NCBI GenBank assembly: GCA_013076295.1
Contig: RQOL01000718.1
Location: forward strand, 558,001 to 622,000
Source of the DNA: Sanderia malayensis
Taxonomy: Eukaryota > Cnidaria > Scyphozoa > Semaeostomeae > Pelagiidae
Direction: 5' to 3'
Length of the DNA: 64,000 nt
The notes under the pieces were generated by a model, which did not search any database, was not told the origin of the DNA, and saw nothing but the letters and a program-made list of their open reading frames with translations. This document shows, in pieces, positions 19,123 to 30,900 of the stretch. Both the position numbers and the translations under genes were made by a program. How positions within the stretch are numbered: the first letter of the stretch is position 1; every line of letters begins with the position of its first letter.

Positions 19123-21839
19123 TTGTTTTTGCGTTGCGAAGGATCACGAGAAAAAGAAACCGAAGGAGCATCTTTCAAAAGCAGCAATAACAACCACCAT
19201 GTGTTGAATATTTTTATCGTGTTGGTCTTGGCCACTGTGGGCATTTGGTTAATTTCGACAAAACGCGAACTCATTTCTTCAATCATAACGACATCAAAAC
19301 AGCCTAATGATCCAACAGATCCATTGCCGAAGAAAGCACGTGAAAATAAACAGGAAAGTCTTGTCGACATTAAAAATATAACCAACAAATATGACCAAAA
19401 GCTAACAAAGGAACTGAGCAAAGCCGAGAGGCTTTTGAATCACGGAAATGTTGACAAAGCTTTGCAGGAATTCAGCTTCCTGGTCACCGAACATCCAGAA
19501 AGCCCGCGCGCCAGATATGGCAAGGCCCAGGCTCTCGATGCGAGCGCGGAGAAACAAAGAAGTAACAGCCTTCTTCTCGAAGCCATCTCGGTGCACAAAG
19601 AAGTTGCAGAAATCAAGAATTGTCCGGCAGAGCTTAGAAAGCTCGCCCTGAAAAGAGCAGCCAACAGGCTTCACTTCCTCGGCAGGTATAATCAGGCAAT
19701 TGGGGTTCTCGAACAATTGTCTTTTTATTTTCCAAGTGATGCAGAGATCAAAAACGACATTGGCATACAGTACTTGTTCGGTAGCGACCACAATAAGGCC
19801 CTGGGAGCATTTCAACAGGTATTAAAGTATGTTTCACTTGTTATTTGTACGCAAAAAGATAGTTATTGGAGATAGTGGTATTGAGTTGAATTGCCAGGAA
19901 AACCCTCGTCAAGCATCTGTGTCTGAAGGGCAGGAAGTATATCATAGCGAGACTAGTTCGAGTGAGACTTTTGTATGAAAGCGAGATCGTTTTCAAGCGA
20001 AGGCAGTTCTGTTTGTCTGCTTCCCCCTGGTCTCAAGAAATCTTACACAAATCTCTTTGGTAATATTTTGTTATCTTGGGTGAAATGAATTAATCACTGA
20101 ATGAATGAACAAATACTATTTAAATTTTGATCTTTTGAGGCTTTGAAGCTCAGTCCGACCAATGGTTGTGCCAAATCGCACATTGGCTTCATATTGAAAA
20201 TACAGGAAAAATTTAACGAGTCCATTGCTTATTTGGAAGAGGGCCTGCGTAGTGGTCACCCACGATCAGAGCAAGGCAATTTTTACTATCACCTTGGAGA
20301 TGCTTATCAACGACTCGGCAATCGCAAAGAGGTAACTGACATGTTTCGTCACTGCAAAGGAATTAAGATGTCCATTTTTTCTTTCTGTCATTTGACAGTG
20401 AATGTAAATTGTTCATACAAAGTTCAGAGCCCTATAATGATCCAGATGGACGATTGTTAATAACAGATTTGCGCATTGGTGCTTTAGAAAGCACCCTTCA
20501 AATGCTCCCGAAAGAATTAATAGTTTGGAAAAGTAATTTAAAGTGCTTACCCATTTGTTTTCAGGCTTATCGTGTGTACGAGACTGGGGTACAGAGAGGC
20601 TACTTACTGTCGGCGGAGCAGCGTTCTCTTTACAATGCCGACACGAAGTTGAAGGCCCAGCCATGGTGGACCGCCAAGGAAAGTGGATATGCTAAGGATT
20701 TTCGGTACGTGGTCGTATCAACGTTGATAGTTGATGATGGTTACACCAGCTTTTAATGATAAACTTGACTTAGGCCTCTATTTAACTGTATAGGATTGCC
20801 TTTCAGTAAACTCGAGGCAAAGTGGAAAATAATCCGAGACGAGGCTGTTGGACTGCTGGGCAAAGCAGGGAGATTTGAAAATGAAGCCGAGGGACTGCAA
20901 AACACTGGAGACTGGAAACAAATGACATTATATTCCAGGGGGGAAATGAAAGCAAGTGGTTGCCATAGGGCTCCCAAAACATGCAAAATAATACAAAGCA
21001 TGACGAGTGCTGTTAGTTGCAAACGCGGACAGGTAGTTCACAGTTCTTAATTGCAGCGTGAAACTCCTTTTTCATGCTGCAACATTATAGCATGTTTCAA
21101 CGTAAGCTGTTATTGATTTCTTTCAGATAAAATTCTCAGTGATTTACCCAGGCACGCACGTATGGCCGCATACTGGGCCAACGAATTGTCGCCTCCGAGC
21201 GCATCTTGGATTGATCATTCCCGAAGGTGTTTACATTAAAGCGGGCAATGAAATAAGGTAGAATTTCATAGTTGTTGAAAAACTCTTCTTGTTGAAATGC
21301 TCACTCACATACACTCGGCTCTTCCAAGGCTTGTACTTATAGTCGGCTCACCTACATTTTGTCCCTCGCCCATTTTACGTGCTCCAGTTTTGTTCTGGAA
21401 AAGCGCTCTAGATCTGGAATCACCTCGGCCTCAGAATGCTCCAAGGGGTGGTCTATTTAAATTTGTCTTTGTCTTGGATTCATCATTCCCAAAACCATAT
21501 TTATCGAATGCCATCCCAGTCTCGAGTCAACTGGCTTCGTATTTTTCTGGAATCATCTTTGTCCAAAAACTCTAACATGGATTTGATACCACATCTTTGC
21601 CCAAAAGACTCTAATACTCTAATTTGGATTTGATACCACATCTCATTCACCCTATTGTTTGTTTCTCAAGAGATTTCTTTGATTTTAGGACCTGGGAGGA
21701 GGGAAAAGTGTTGGTTTTTGATGATTCGTTTGAACATGAAGTCTGGCACAATGGAACTTCGTACCGACTGATTCTGATCATTGATTTCTGGCATCCTGAG
21801 CTCACCGCGAAGCAAAGAGCGAAGCTTAGTCCGATTTAA
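19123..21839 (+). CDS. ASPH: Aspartyl/asparaginyl beta-hydroxylase (ASPH), first exon not identified
   Basis: Exons are about 19142-19818, 20140-20331, 20565-20704, 20807-21032, 21127-21257 and 21689-21839 (stop TAA), all GT-AG and phase consistent, about 505 residues. The first listed exon encodes a type II membrane anchor (LNIFIVLVLATVGIWLIS) and a linker, then TPR-like helices (to exon 3). The C-terminal oxygenase has the motif HVWPHTGPTNCRLRAHLGL, whose WPH His binds Fe(II), and DDSFEHEVWHNG with the second Fe ligand His. The family uses only two His, with 2-oxoglutarate, to hydroxylate Asp/Asn in EGF-like domains in the ER lumen. No in-frame ATG exists in the first exon, so a start exon must lie upstream, possibly beyond the retrotransposon that ends 190 bp away. 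Its exact left edge is uncertain. Confidence 0.93.
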
Positions 21840-22001
21840 TGCTAATTATACAAAAATTATATTATGAATTTCGTTATATAAATGGGTCATGTACAATAGT
21901 GGACAAAAGTCTTGGGACGCCTGGGACTCTTTTGCACGCATCCTTCACCCCCTCCTCCAAACAATGTTGTCCTTAGAGAAAGGGATTGACAATATCGACT
22001 A

Positions 22002-22218
22002 CCATATTTCCTCGATTATTCGAGGGGGGCGTTTATTAGAAAGTATAAGATCACAAGCTCTGTCATTGGGTCCAGAAAAAAAGAAAATGGTTTAGTTGAG
22101 CCTTGCTTTATCGAGCAACAACGTAGAAAATGAAAGTCGCCATGGTTTTGCACAAAGAGGGGGCGTTTATTCGAGGGGGGCTTTTAATCGAGGGGGGCGT
22201 TTAATCGAGGAAATACGG
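22002..22218. mobile_element. TA-flanked MITE with TTTCCTCGATTA ends, 217 bp
   Basis: The ends read CC(A/G)TATTTCCTCGATTA inward with flanking TA at 22000-22001 and 22219-22220. Inside are several copies of CGAGGGGGGCGTTTATT-like words. Similar ends occur alone at about 49550-49587, and related words occur near 43.62 and 54.46 kb, so this is a dispersed family. Confidence 0.6.
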
Positions 22219-23329
22219 TAACGTCCATCTGCATGGCGACCACGATGGCATGATCGAGAGAACACCGTTGATTTAGGGGGAGTAGGGGTCGAATAAAGCC
22301 CACGAAAAAGGAAACTTACGAGTTGGGCCAAGTGTCCCAAGGATTTTCGTCCACCATTGTGGGTTGCAATTGCTGCATAATAGAAGCGAATTTGATTTAA
22401 GTACAGATACATACACAATGGTAAGAGGTATGGATGTATGTTTGTGATTTGTATATGTGTAAATTCTGAAAATCCAAGAATAGATATTTCAGTTGGGAAA
22501 AAAGTGATTTTAATTGAAGTACAGACTATGGAATACAATGGAGGAGCGTGAAATTTAAACTTGTGCTCAACCTGTGTTAAGTTAAGGTGTTAACATGCAG
22601 AGGTGTCAAATGTAAACCAAATCAGGAATGTTAGCTAAATGCAAACATAACAGCCACACACAGTTGGGACGAGTTCGCAAATGTTGTTCTAGTTTGGTAT
22701 TTTGGAAATCTTCTCGAATGCAAACACCTTTCTTTGATTTTAAATTTTGTCAAGCAACTCGGCAAATTTCACGAAGGAACATGCGTGGCGACAACAATGC
22801 AAGATTTCAATTCGAGAAGACTGAACTGGGTTATTTAACATAATTACAGTTAAAAAATTGTAACAACTAAACTCTTGCATGTAATTATATCACATAATTT
22901 CATATTTGTCTATTAAATATACGAAATATTTACAATAACAACATAGGTACACCTGCTATTCGTCTAATTAGTAACAACAATCGTTATCTTTATCTCTATC
23001 GCAAAAGATAGACAAGTAAATCCAACTCAAACCAAAATAAATAAAACTCTCCTGCAATAACAAAATTTCAAGTCCGCACAACGAAAATATCTTAAGTAAT
23101 AATGATTAAGTCAAAATAAATACAATTAAATGAACTGGTTGTTGATTACCCAAACAATAGAATCCATTTGTTTACTTGAACACTTTCGAAATTGAACTGA
23201 ACATTAGATGTGTTTTCTACAGTTACAACATATTTTTGTCAAGGTATGCTAAACAGGTATTGAGTTTTCTCAACGCATAATATATCTTAAAGAACAAAGT
23301 TGGAAATGATTTGAATGCATTTAGCAAGG
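22219..23329. other. Intergenic between ASPH and kelch-like gene
   Basis: The two genes converge here. No coding exon is recognised. The part next to 23330 should hold the 3' UTR of the minus-strand kelch gene. Confidence 0.4.
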
Positions 23330-26300
23330 CTACATGACTGCTCCACCACAACCAGCCCTGGATATGTTCATGTGGCTGACGTGATGCCATCTGTCCTCGT
23401 CCGGGTCATACATTTCCACGCTGCTTAAGCGATTAGCGCCATCAAAACCGCCCAACACAACAATCTTATTGTTAAGCACGCCGGCCGCTGGCCATGAGCG
23501 CGGCGTTATCATGGGCGCAACTGGTGCCCACTGATCGGTCAGCGGGTTGTAGCGCTCGCACAGATTAAAATAGTGATCCGTGCTGCGGTTCCGACCGCCC
23601 AGAGCGTAGATGAACCCGTTGAGAGAGACGAGCACAAGACCGGATCGCGACTTCTCCAACTCGGCCACAAACGTCCACTCGTCCCGGTCCGGATCATAGC
23701 ATTCGACCGAAGCCCGGTCACTGTGCACACCTCGGTCGTATCCGCCAGCAACGTACATCAGACCTGAGCGAACAGGGAATTAAGATACCGTAAGTACAAC
23801 TAATACCACACACAAAAGTACGCTGTCAGCCCCATACTCAGCTATGACTATAAAAACCCTCCCATATAACGAACCAAACATCTGATCGTTTGATCTGAAT
23901 TTCGGTAAAAGGTATTTGCATGGCAAACAAAGGGTTTCGATTTTCTTTGGATTTTGTTCTTTCAGGTGGTTTCGCGTCTTGAAACTACAACATCAGCTGT
24001 CTAAGCAAAATCAAACGGCCTTTCCTCAAAAACGTCATCAACCATGTACAGTCAATCAACTCTACATCATTATTATTATTAACATTGAACAATTTTCTGA
24101 TCTTCAAACCGCAAATAGAATTATATTAAAGCACACTCCTCCTTTTTTCAACTTTCTATTCGCCGTCCCCCAACAATGTTTTCCATAGAATTACATTACA
24201 CCATCTACAGCTGAGCCAAAGGACAAGATGTGGTGGGTAGAGCTACACAAATGACCATTTTCAATGAGCATTGCCTCTTTGCAGTTGCGCCACTGCAACT
24301 TTCCAAGTCAAGATAAAATAAATTGCCATGCATACAGTAAAAACCTGCATTATAAGAACCTGCAAATTTTGCATACAGCCTGTAAATTATGGTACCTATA
24401 CCCTATACTATTGCAGATCACAGTTCATCCAATAAAAACTTCTTCAAGTAATTTCTCTATAGATTTCAGGAAATTGATAGAGAAATTAATTGCACAGAAG
24501 TTATTTGAAACTCTTTCTTTTAATTACAATCCCTTGAGAAAAAGCAAAATGGCTCATGACAACTTGCATTTCTACTTGGACCTAAACAACGTCATAAACA
24601 AGATGGAAATTCTATAGAAAAATGCATCTGATTTCTCAATTTTTTGAATGAATACGAATAGCTTGTAGTTGCTCTACTTTCAAAGACAACAAAATGGCTT
24701 TCTATGATGCTCATAGCCTTGCAATACCTCATAAATTTAGAAAATGTACAATAGAAAAGTAAACTGACAAATTAAAACTACTCACCTTCACAGACAGCCA
24801 ACCCGGCTCCAGATCTTTTTCTCTTCATGCCTCTAACAGGAACCCATTCATTCCTTGCTGGGTTGAATCTCTCGACAATGTTATAACTGCAAGCTCTATC
24901 CTCCCCTCCGACGGCATACAAAAATCCATTACAAACGGCAACGGACACAAATGATCTTTGAATACCAATATCTGCAACTCTGAACCATCTTCGCTTCACG
25001 GAATCAAAACATTCAACAGCACCGAGGTATAAAGTGTCCTCATGAGGGCTGTTCACTGCACACTCACCACCTGAAGACAAAAGAAACAGAAATATTATTA
25101 TTATTATTATATAATATTATTATTACAGTATAATTGAAAAGCCCTTGATAAACCATGAGCCTTTTACCACCATCATTATTATATACAAAATGGTGTTTTA
25201 AGAACCTATGCATTGTCACATTTTCATAGCTTTTTAAGTAAAATAGAACCCCATAAAAACAAGCCCTTACTTTGTGATATAACAAGTGTGTTAAGCTAAA
25301 ATTAGATTTAAACTTAAACTTTTATCTTTAGATGCAAACTTATTATCATCATTTCCAGTATACATAAGGATGTTTGCTATAAGTGGGGTTTACTACTGGG
25401 ACACAGCCAGGAATTTTTAATGGAAACACCATTACCTTATGCTATGTGATAATCAAACCATAAAACATTTGAGTGAATGAGTGTGGGTCCGTAGCTCTCC
25501 CTTTTGGCTATGCCCTGGTTTGCCATACCACAACTCCACTCCACGGGATAAATGTATAGATACAAGTTGCCTGAGACCTTATGAAGTTATGACATTTCAG
25601 GTATTACAAGAGGCATAGCTGAGAAATTATATATAGACTTTTATTCTATGATGGACAACAGAATGGGAGAGCCAAATTTGTTGGGGAGGTGAGTGTACAG
25701 ATGACTACTTAAAAATCTTTGACAACTAGAAACAGTTTTCTGTATCACATTACGCGATCCAGCAAACAAACGTGAGAAAAAACTCCTCCATATGCAATTC
25801 TATTGACGTTAGTCTTACCTACGGTGTAGAGGAGGCCATCTAGACAGGCTGCACCCACAGCTGTTCTTGCCGAATTCATACTAGGCTCAATAGTCCATTG
25901 ATCTTCGTAAATGTCGTAACGCTCGAGGGTATTCAACTGGCACTCCACGCTGTTCCTACCTCCAATTGCATACACAGACTGGGGCAGAGCCCTGCGTCTT
26001 ATCAGGTGTTTGGGTAGATTTTCAGGCCTTTCGTTCATGACTTTAGCGAGGAACAACTGACAGCGCGTGTCATTTTTGATGTATGGCGAAGCGAAGACTT
26101 TTGATTCGAGGAACTCCAGGGATAGTTGAGGAAACCGAATGTAGTCGAGAATTTCGTGAACGTTCTCTACTCGCTTCGTGTAGTCGTGAAATAGCCAAGT
26201 CTCAAAGGCAATGTAAATATCTTCCTCGGTTCGCACTTGTATCTTGTCGCTCTTCAAAAGGGACATCAACTCTCTATAAGGCATTTGCAAGAACTCCTCC

Positions 26301-26797
26301 CCTTTCATGACCTCTAGGAAATTCTGATATACAAAGCCTTGAGCAGTCGACTCGAGTTCAGAACATGAGTACATATCTGCAAATCGACGAATGCCCAAAC
26401 AATTGCCAGAATCCAACTGAGCTCTCAAGAAATTCGAGCACGAATTGCGAAGTGCGTTTATGTTGAGCATGCTTGCTGCGGCAAGAAGTTGTTGGACATT
26501 CTCAATATTTACCTCCAAAAAACCCGTATATGCAAACTCAATCAACAGCGCCATTGTCTTAGCATCGATGCCACTTATCTCGACTTTCTTCTGGCCACTC
26601 TCCAGCATGCCATTCGTGAACATAGCCCGAAGATACGGACTAACTCCTGCCAGGATAATCCTGTGAGCATGAAACTCTGCACCATCGACAAGTAGCACAA
26701 CATCGCAAAGTTTCTGCTCTTCTTGGAGTTGCTTCATGACCTTGAAACACTCACAAGCGTAATTAGGCATTTGAAATGTTCTCCTCTGAATAACCAT
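23330..26797 (-). CDS. BTB-BACK-Kelch (kelch-like) protein, putative Cullin-3 adaptor, three exons
   Basis: Exons are 26797-25819, 25070-24786 and 23763-23330 (stop TAG), with phases joining to 565 residues, typical of KLHL proteins. Residues about 25-130 are the BTB domain (CDVVLLVDGAEFHAHRIILA), about 135-240 the BACK domain, then six Kelch blades marked by VYAIGG, LYTVGG, LYAVGG, MYVAGG, IYALGG and IVVLGG. The last blade ends GCGGAVM at the C-terminus. Family members bring substrates to Cullin-3 ubiquitin ligases. Blade 2 has a longer loop than the others. The BACK segment DKIQVRTEEDIYIAFETW resembles the KLHL2/3/20 group, but the exact orthologue is not assigned. Introns split blades 2 and 4. 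Confidence 0.93.
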
Positions 26798-27911
26798 ATT
26801 GGTGTTTTGACGCTTTTCATTTAAAAAGGCTAGATATAATCATTATTCTGAAAGGATAACGTTTTGTTGTTGCCATACGTCCGCCATTTGTTTTTGTCTC
26901 CAATCCAACTCCGACTCCAACAAACGCGCAAAACATTATAAGTTTTGGCTCCATGCTGTTGTTGTTGTTATCAAAATCCGCCACGCTGATTGGTTCATGG
27001 TCACAAAACAAACAATTACGTAATGAAAAGACTCTAAACCATTTGTTGAATAAAAAAGTACGATACAATATAATACAAGATACAATGTAATCCCGATAAC
27101 GGTAGCACTTGCTGGTTCTAACTATATTTGCTGCATTTACCCTTAAGCATTACCGAGTATTAATATGCAAATTGGGTCTGACCTATTGTTAAAAACAATA
27201 GGTTATTGTTTATGTATTGTTTTAAATAGACTGATAAAAATATTGTCCTAGAAATTCTTAACCCATAGTGTCTTACACGCAGCTTTTTATGCAAATATCA
27301 CCATGAAATATTTCAATAAACTCATTTCGTTGAAAATGTATGTATGTGAATAACAATTGGAGACAATGTCTGCTAGCGTGAATATGCAGTCCCTTTATTC
27401 CTTGAATTTCTAACATTTGGCAAAATTTGCAAAAATTATACGCTATAATATAAAAGAATAAAATGCAACAACAATATAACAGTAAGTTACTAAAAGCGGA
27501 ATGCAAATAGCGACAGGCAAGTATGCCAGCAAAAACTAAGAAATTAATGCGAAGAAATGAAAAATTCATAATGCGAAATGAAGAGATAGCTATATCTCAA
27601 TTGGATGGAATAACAAGAGGGTATTTGCCCCACCCACGGTGTTTACTAATATGTTCATACATTACGTGGAGACTTTAAATTTAACCGAGTTTTATAAGAT
27701 ATCTTGAAGAACAAATCGACTGCGAAGGAGGAAGCACATCGTAGCTATAATTTCATAACCACTTTGGCTGGATACAGAAAAGCTGTTGATAGCCAATACA
27801 TGTTATAAAAAAGACCCTTTGAGGTGAGAAGAGGGTTATTACAATTGTTTAACGAAATAAGAAGATCTGGCGCGCTTGCTTGAAGCAACAAGGTACTTGT
27901 TCTGTCCGTGC
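26798..27911. other. Upstream region of the kelch-like gene
   Basis: This AT-rich stretch lies between the kelch gene start and the EXT1 stop. It must contain the kelch promoter and the EXT1 3' UTR. No coding exon or repeat is recognised. Confidence 0.4.
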
Positions 27912-30900
27912 CTAATTTCGCAGATGGTTCCATTCTAAAAAACGATACCTTTTTCTAAAGTTAGAAATCGGGTCCAAATATAAAAGTGGATCAAGTTTGT
28001 GGTTGGATTTCATGAGAGTTACACGGCCAAACATTCGAGACAGCTCTCTGAAGCAATATTGTTTACGCTTGAGATTTTCGGCGAGGTATTTCCTTCCAGA
28101 TGGCTTCTCTCTACCGGAAACCTCAATTTCCTTGAATGGCTCTCCGGGATTGAAGTGGCTGGAATGCGCCACTTTGATTGGGGGCTTCCCGATCACTTGG
28201 CTAACCAGAAAATTCATAGCAAGTCCCTTGCACACTGGGAGTTTGGTAACTAGCTGCCAGACCTCTTTTGGCATGTACTTGAAATAAAGGCTATTATAAT
28301 ATCTGAAATCAAAAACGAGATTTAAATAAAAAAGTTAGATGGCTTATCCAATGTTAACATTGAAGTTAAGGAGGAAATCCCCAACAATTATAGAGACAGT
28401 GTTACATTTAGGCTAACTTAGGCACAAAACTAGATACAGATTTACGAGCTCTTGTTTTTGGGACAAGAGGTCGTAAATCGCGAAATCTTCGCGGCTAAAT
28501 TTACAGTTGTATGCTATAACTGTAATGTTATTACATCAGATGCTCATGGAGGCATGTATTTAAAATCATATGCTTATCTTATAGCTACGGCTGTTCCTGG
28601 ATTTTGGAGATTTCGGTATGCAGGTAATCTTTACATTGGACCCGGGAAAAATCTCTGGATATCCCACAAGGTTAATTTAGGGATGACCAGCCAGGAATGT
28701 ATGGAAAAAATTCGCCAGGAATTTTTAGGAATGATAACTTCTTTATCTCAAAACATAAAGGGCTGTAGAAACATAAAATACTGGAGCATGGGTTCTTTTT
28801 CATACCTGTGATAAACGGCAGCACTAAGTGAAATCATGGAAAAGGTATTGGAAATTCGCGATGTGTACATCCAGGAGTTGATGGCTGGATCCCAGTAATG
28901 GTCACGTGTCGTGTAGCCAACAAGGCGATCAGGAAAGGCAAGCCACGTGCGAAATGCGAAATCAACCTGTGATAAAGCAAAAAAGTAGTGAATGGTACAG
29001 AAACTAACGTAATGCTTCAATTAAGCGCCCTTGCTTTCAATTGCCGCCTTATTATAACTGCCTCCTAGATCCAGTAACAAACTTAATAATAAACGCTCAT
29101 CCTTAACGCCCATTCACACAACTAGAGCACATCCAAAATCATAAGTAAATAATAAGCGCCCTCTTTTGGTAGATGCTCACTTGTAAGACAGTGGAATACT
29201 GATATAATCAAACACCAGGAACCATACTTATATATTCTTACACTACCTTCCTGCCACCAACACATAAGATAATTTGCACAATTGTGGATAACAAGCCTGG
29301 ATTAGTTCTGATTAAAATGTCTATTACTTTAAAGGAAGAAACTTTCGCGGGAAGAAACTTTCGCGAGGCAAGAAGAACGCGAACTTTCTGGAATTAACTT
29401 TCGCGCTTTATGCAAAATCGGATATTTTGCAAGAATAAACTTTCGCGAATTCCAGGTCTGAACAGAAACTCTAATATTTTTCTTTGTTTTCTTTGTTCGC
29501 CTTTCACTTTTTATCAATTTTTATCAAGAATGAATTTTTGCGAAATTCATATTTTAGAAAGTTTCGCGTAATAAACTTTCGCAAATTTTCGCTAAAAACG
29601 CGAAAGTTTCTTCCCGCGAAAGTTTTTTCCTTTAAAGTAAAAGCTTTAATTAAAAATAACAACCAAGGATCGGAATATTAGGGAGAGGGTTCTTAGTAAG
29701 ATACAACAGGGGGCAATAGTCCTTGGGACACTTGTAAAATTACAAAAAAGGCCATCAACCAGCAAACTTTACTTTTTTGGGCTTTATTCAACCCCCACTC
29801 CCCTAAGATAAGTTTGTTCTCTCAAGCGGACCTCTGTGGGCAAAAATTTCATCGTGTGATCATCGTCAATATTTTACAAGATTATCTCTAGAGACAACAT
29901 TGTCATCGGGAGGAGGGAAGGATACGTGCAAAACTTACAAAAACCGTCAGTGTTCCGGGACTTTTTCCCGCCCCCTATTGAAGCACGCAATGACTTGTTC
30001 TTCACATCGAGATTCACTGCAGCAATCTTCACCCTGGAGTTAATACTTACAGGCTTCATGCAACTAAATGTAACTGTGATCCAGTGGGTTTTGATAAATC
30101 ATAACAGAGTAAATGGAATGCTTACGTCGTCTTTTGTGACCACAACATCTTCATCAAGCGTGAAAACAGCATCGGTCTTGATTAGTTTACTGTCCAGAAA
30201 CTTGCTATTCATATTCTGAAAAACAACGGAAAATAACTCAACAACATAATTCTCTATAAGTAATACAACAGCTGAACATCAATAAGCGAATACACATACG
30301 GCCACAAATGAGATTTGTTTGATATGCCAAGCGCCCCTGTTACCCATAGTCGAAAAAGGTGTATACCTAATTTCAATGTAATAACATTCTTTCACAGCAT
30401 AAGTCAAATTCAGGGGAAACAAAAATGGATCAACACATTATAGAACTTGACTTAAAAGATAGTTGACTAAATCAAGGTTCAATCAACACAAGGATATTTC
30501 AACAAAACATTTCATTCTTGTTGGCGGCAAGAAACAAAACCTTTAGGTAAACCATGATTTTTTTTATTACCTTAAGTCCAGGATAGACAACCCTGAGTGG
30601 AACTCTGGTTTTTGGCCATTTTGTCTTGTCAGGGATATTTGCTGAAGGAAGCCATACAATGAGAATCTTGAAAAAAAACGAAGACAGTATGAAGGGAAAA
30701 TTGACATGAACAGACTAGCACTTGAACACCATACACATTGAAAGCAAAAAGAAAGAAAAGAGACCAAGCATATATGTGCAGCTCTTCTTTCATGACTCCT
30801 TGTTCCATCACTTTATATAATGATATTCCTCTATACAACACAAAAAATGTACAAAAACAAATATAGAACAGTGATGTAGTGTAGTGGTTGAGGCACTGGG

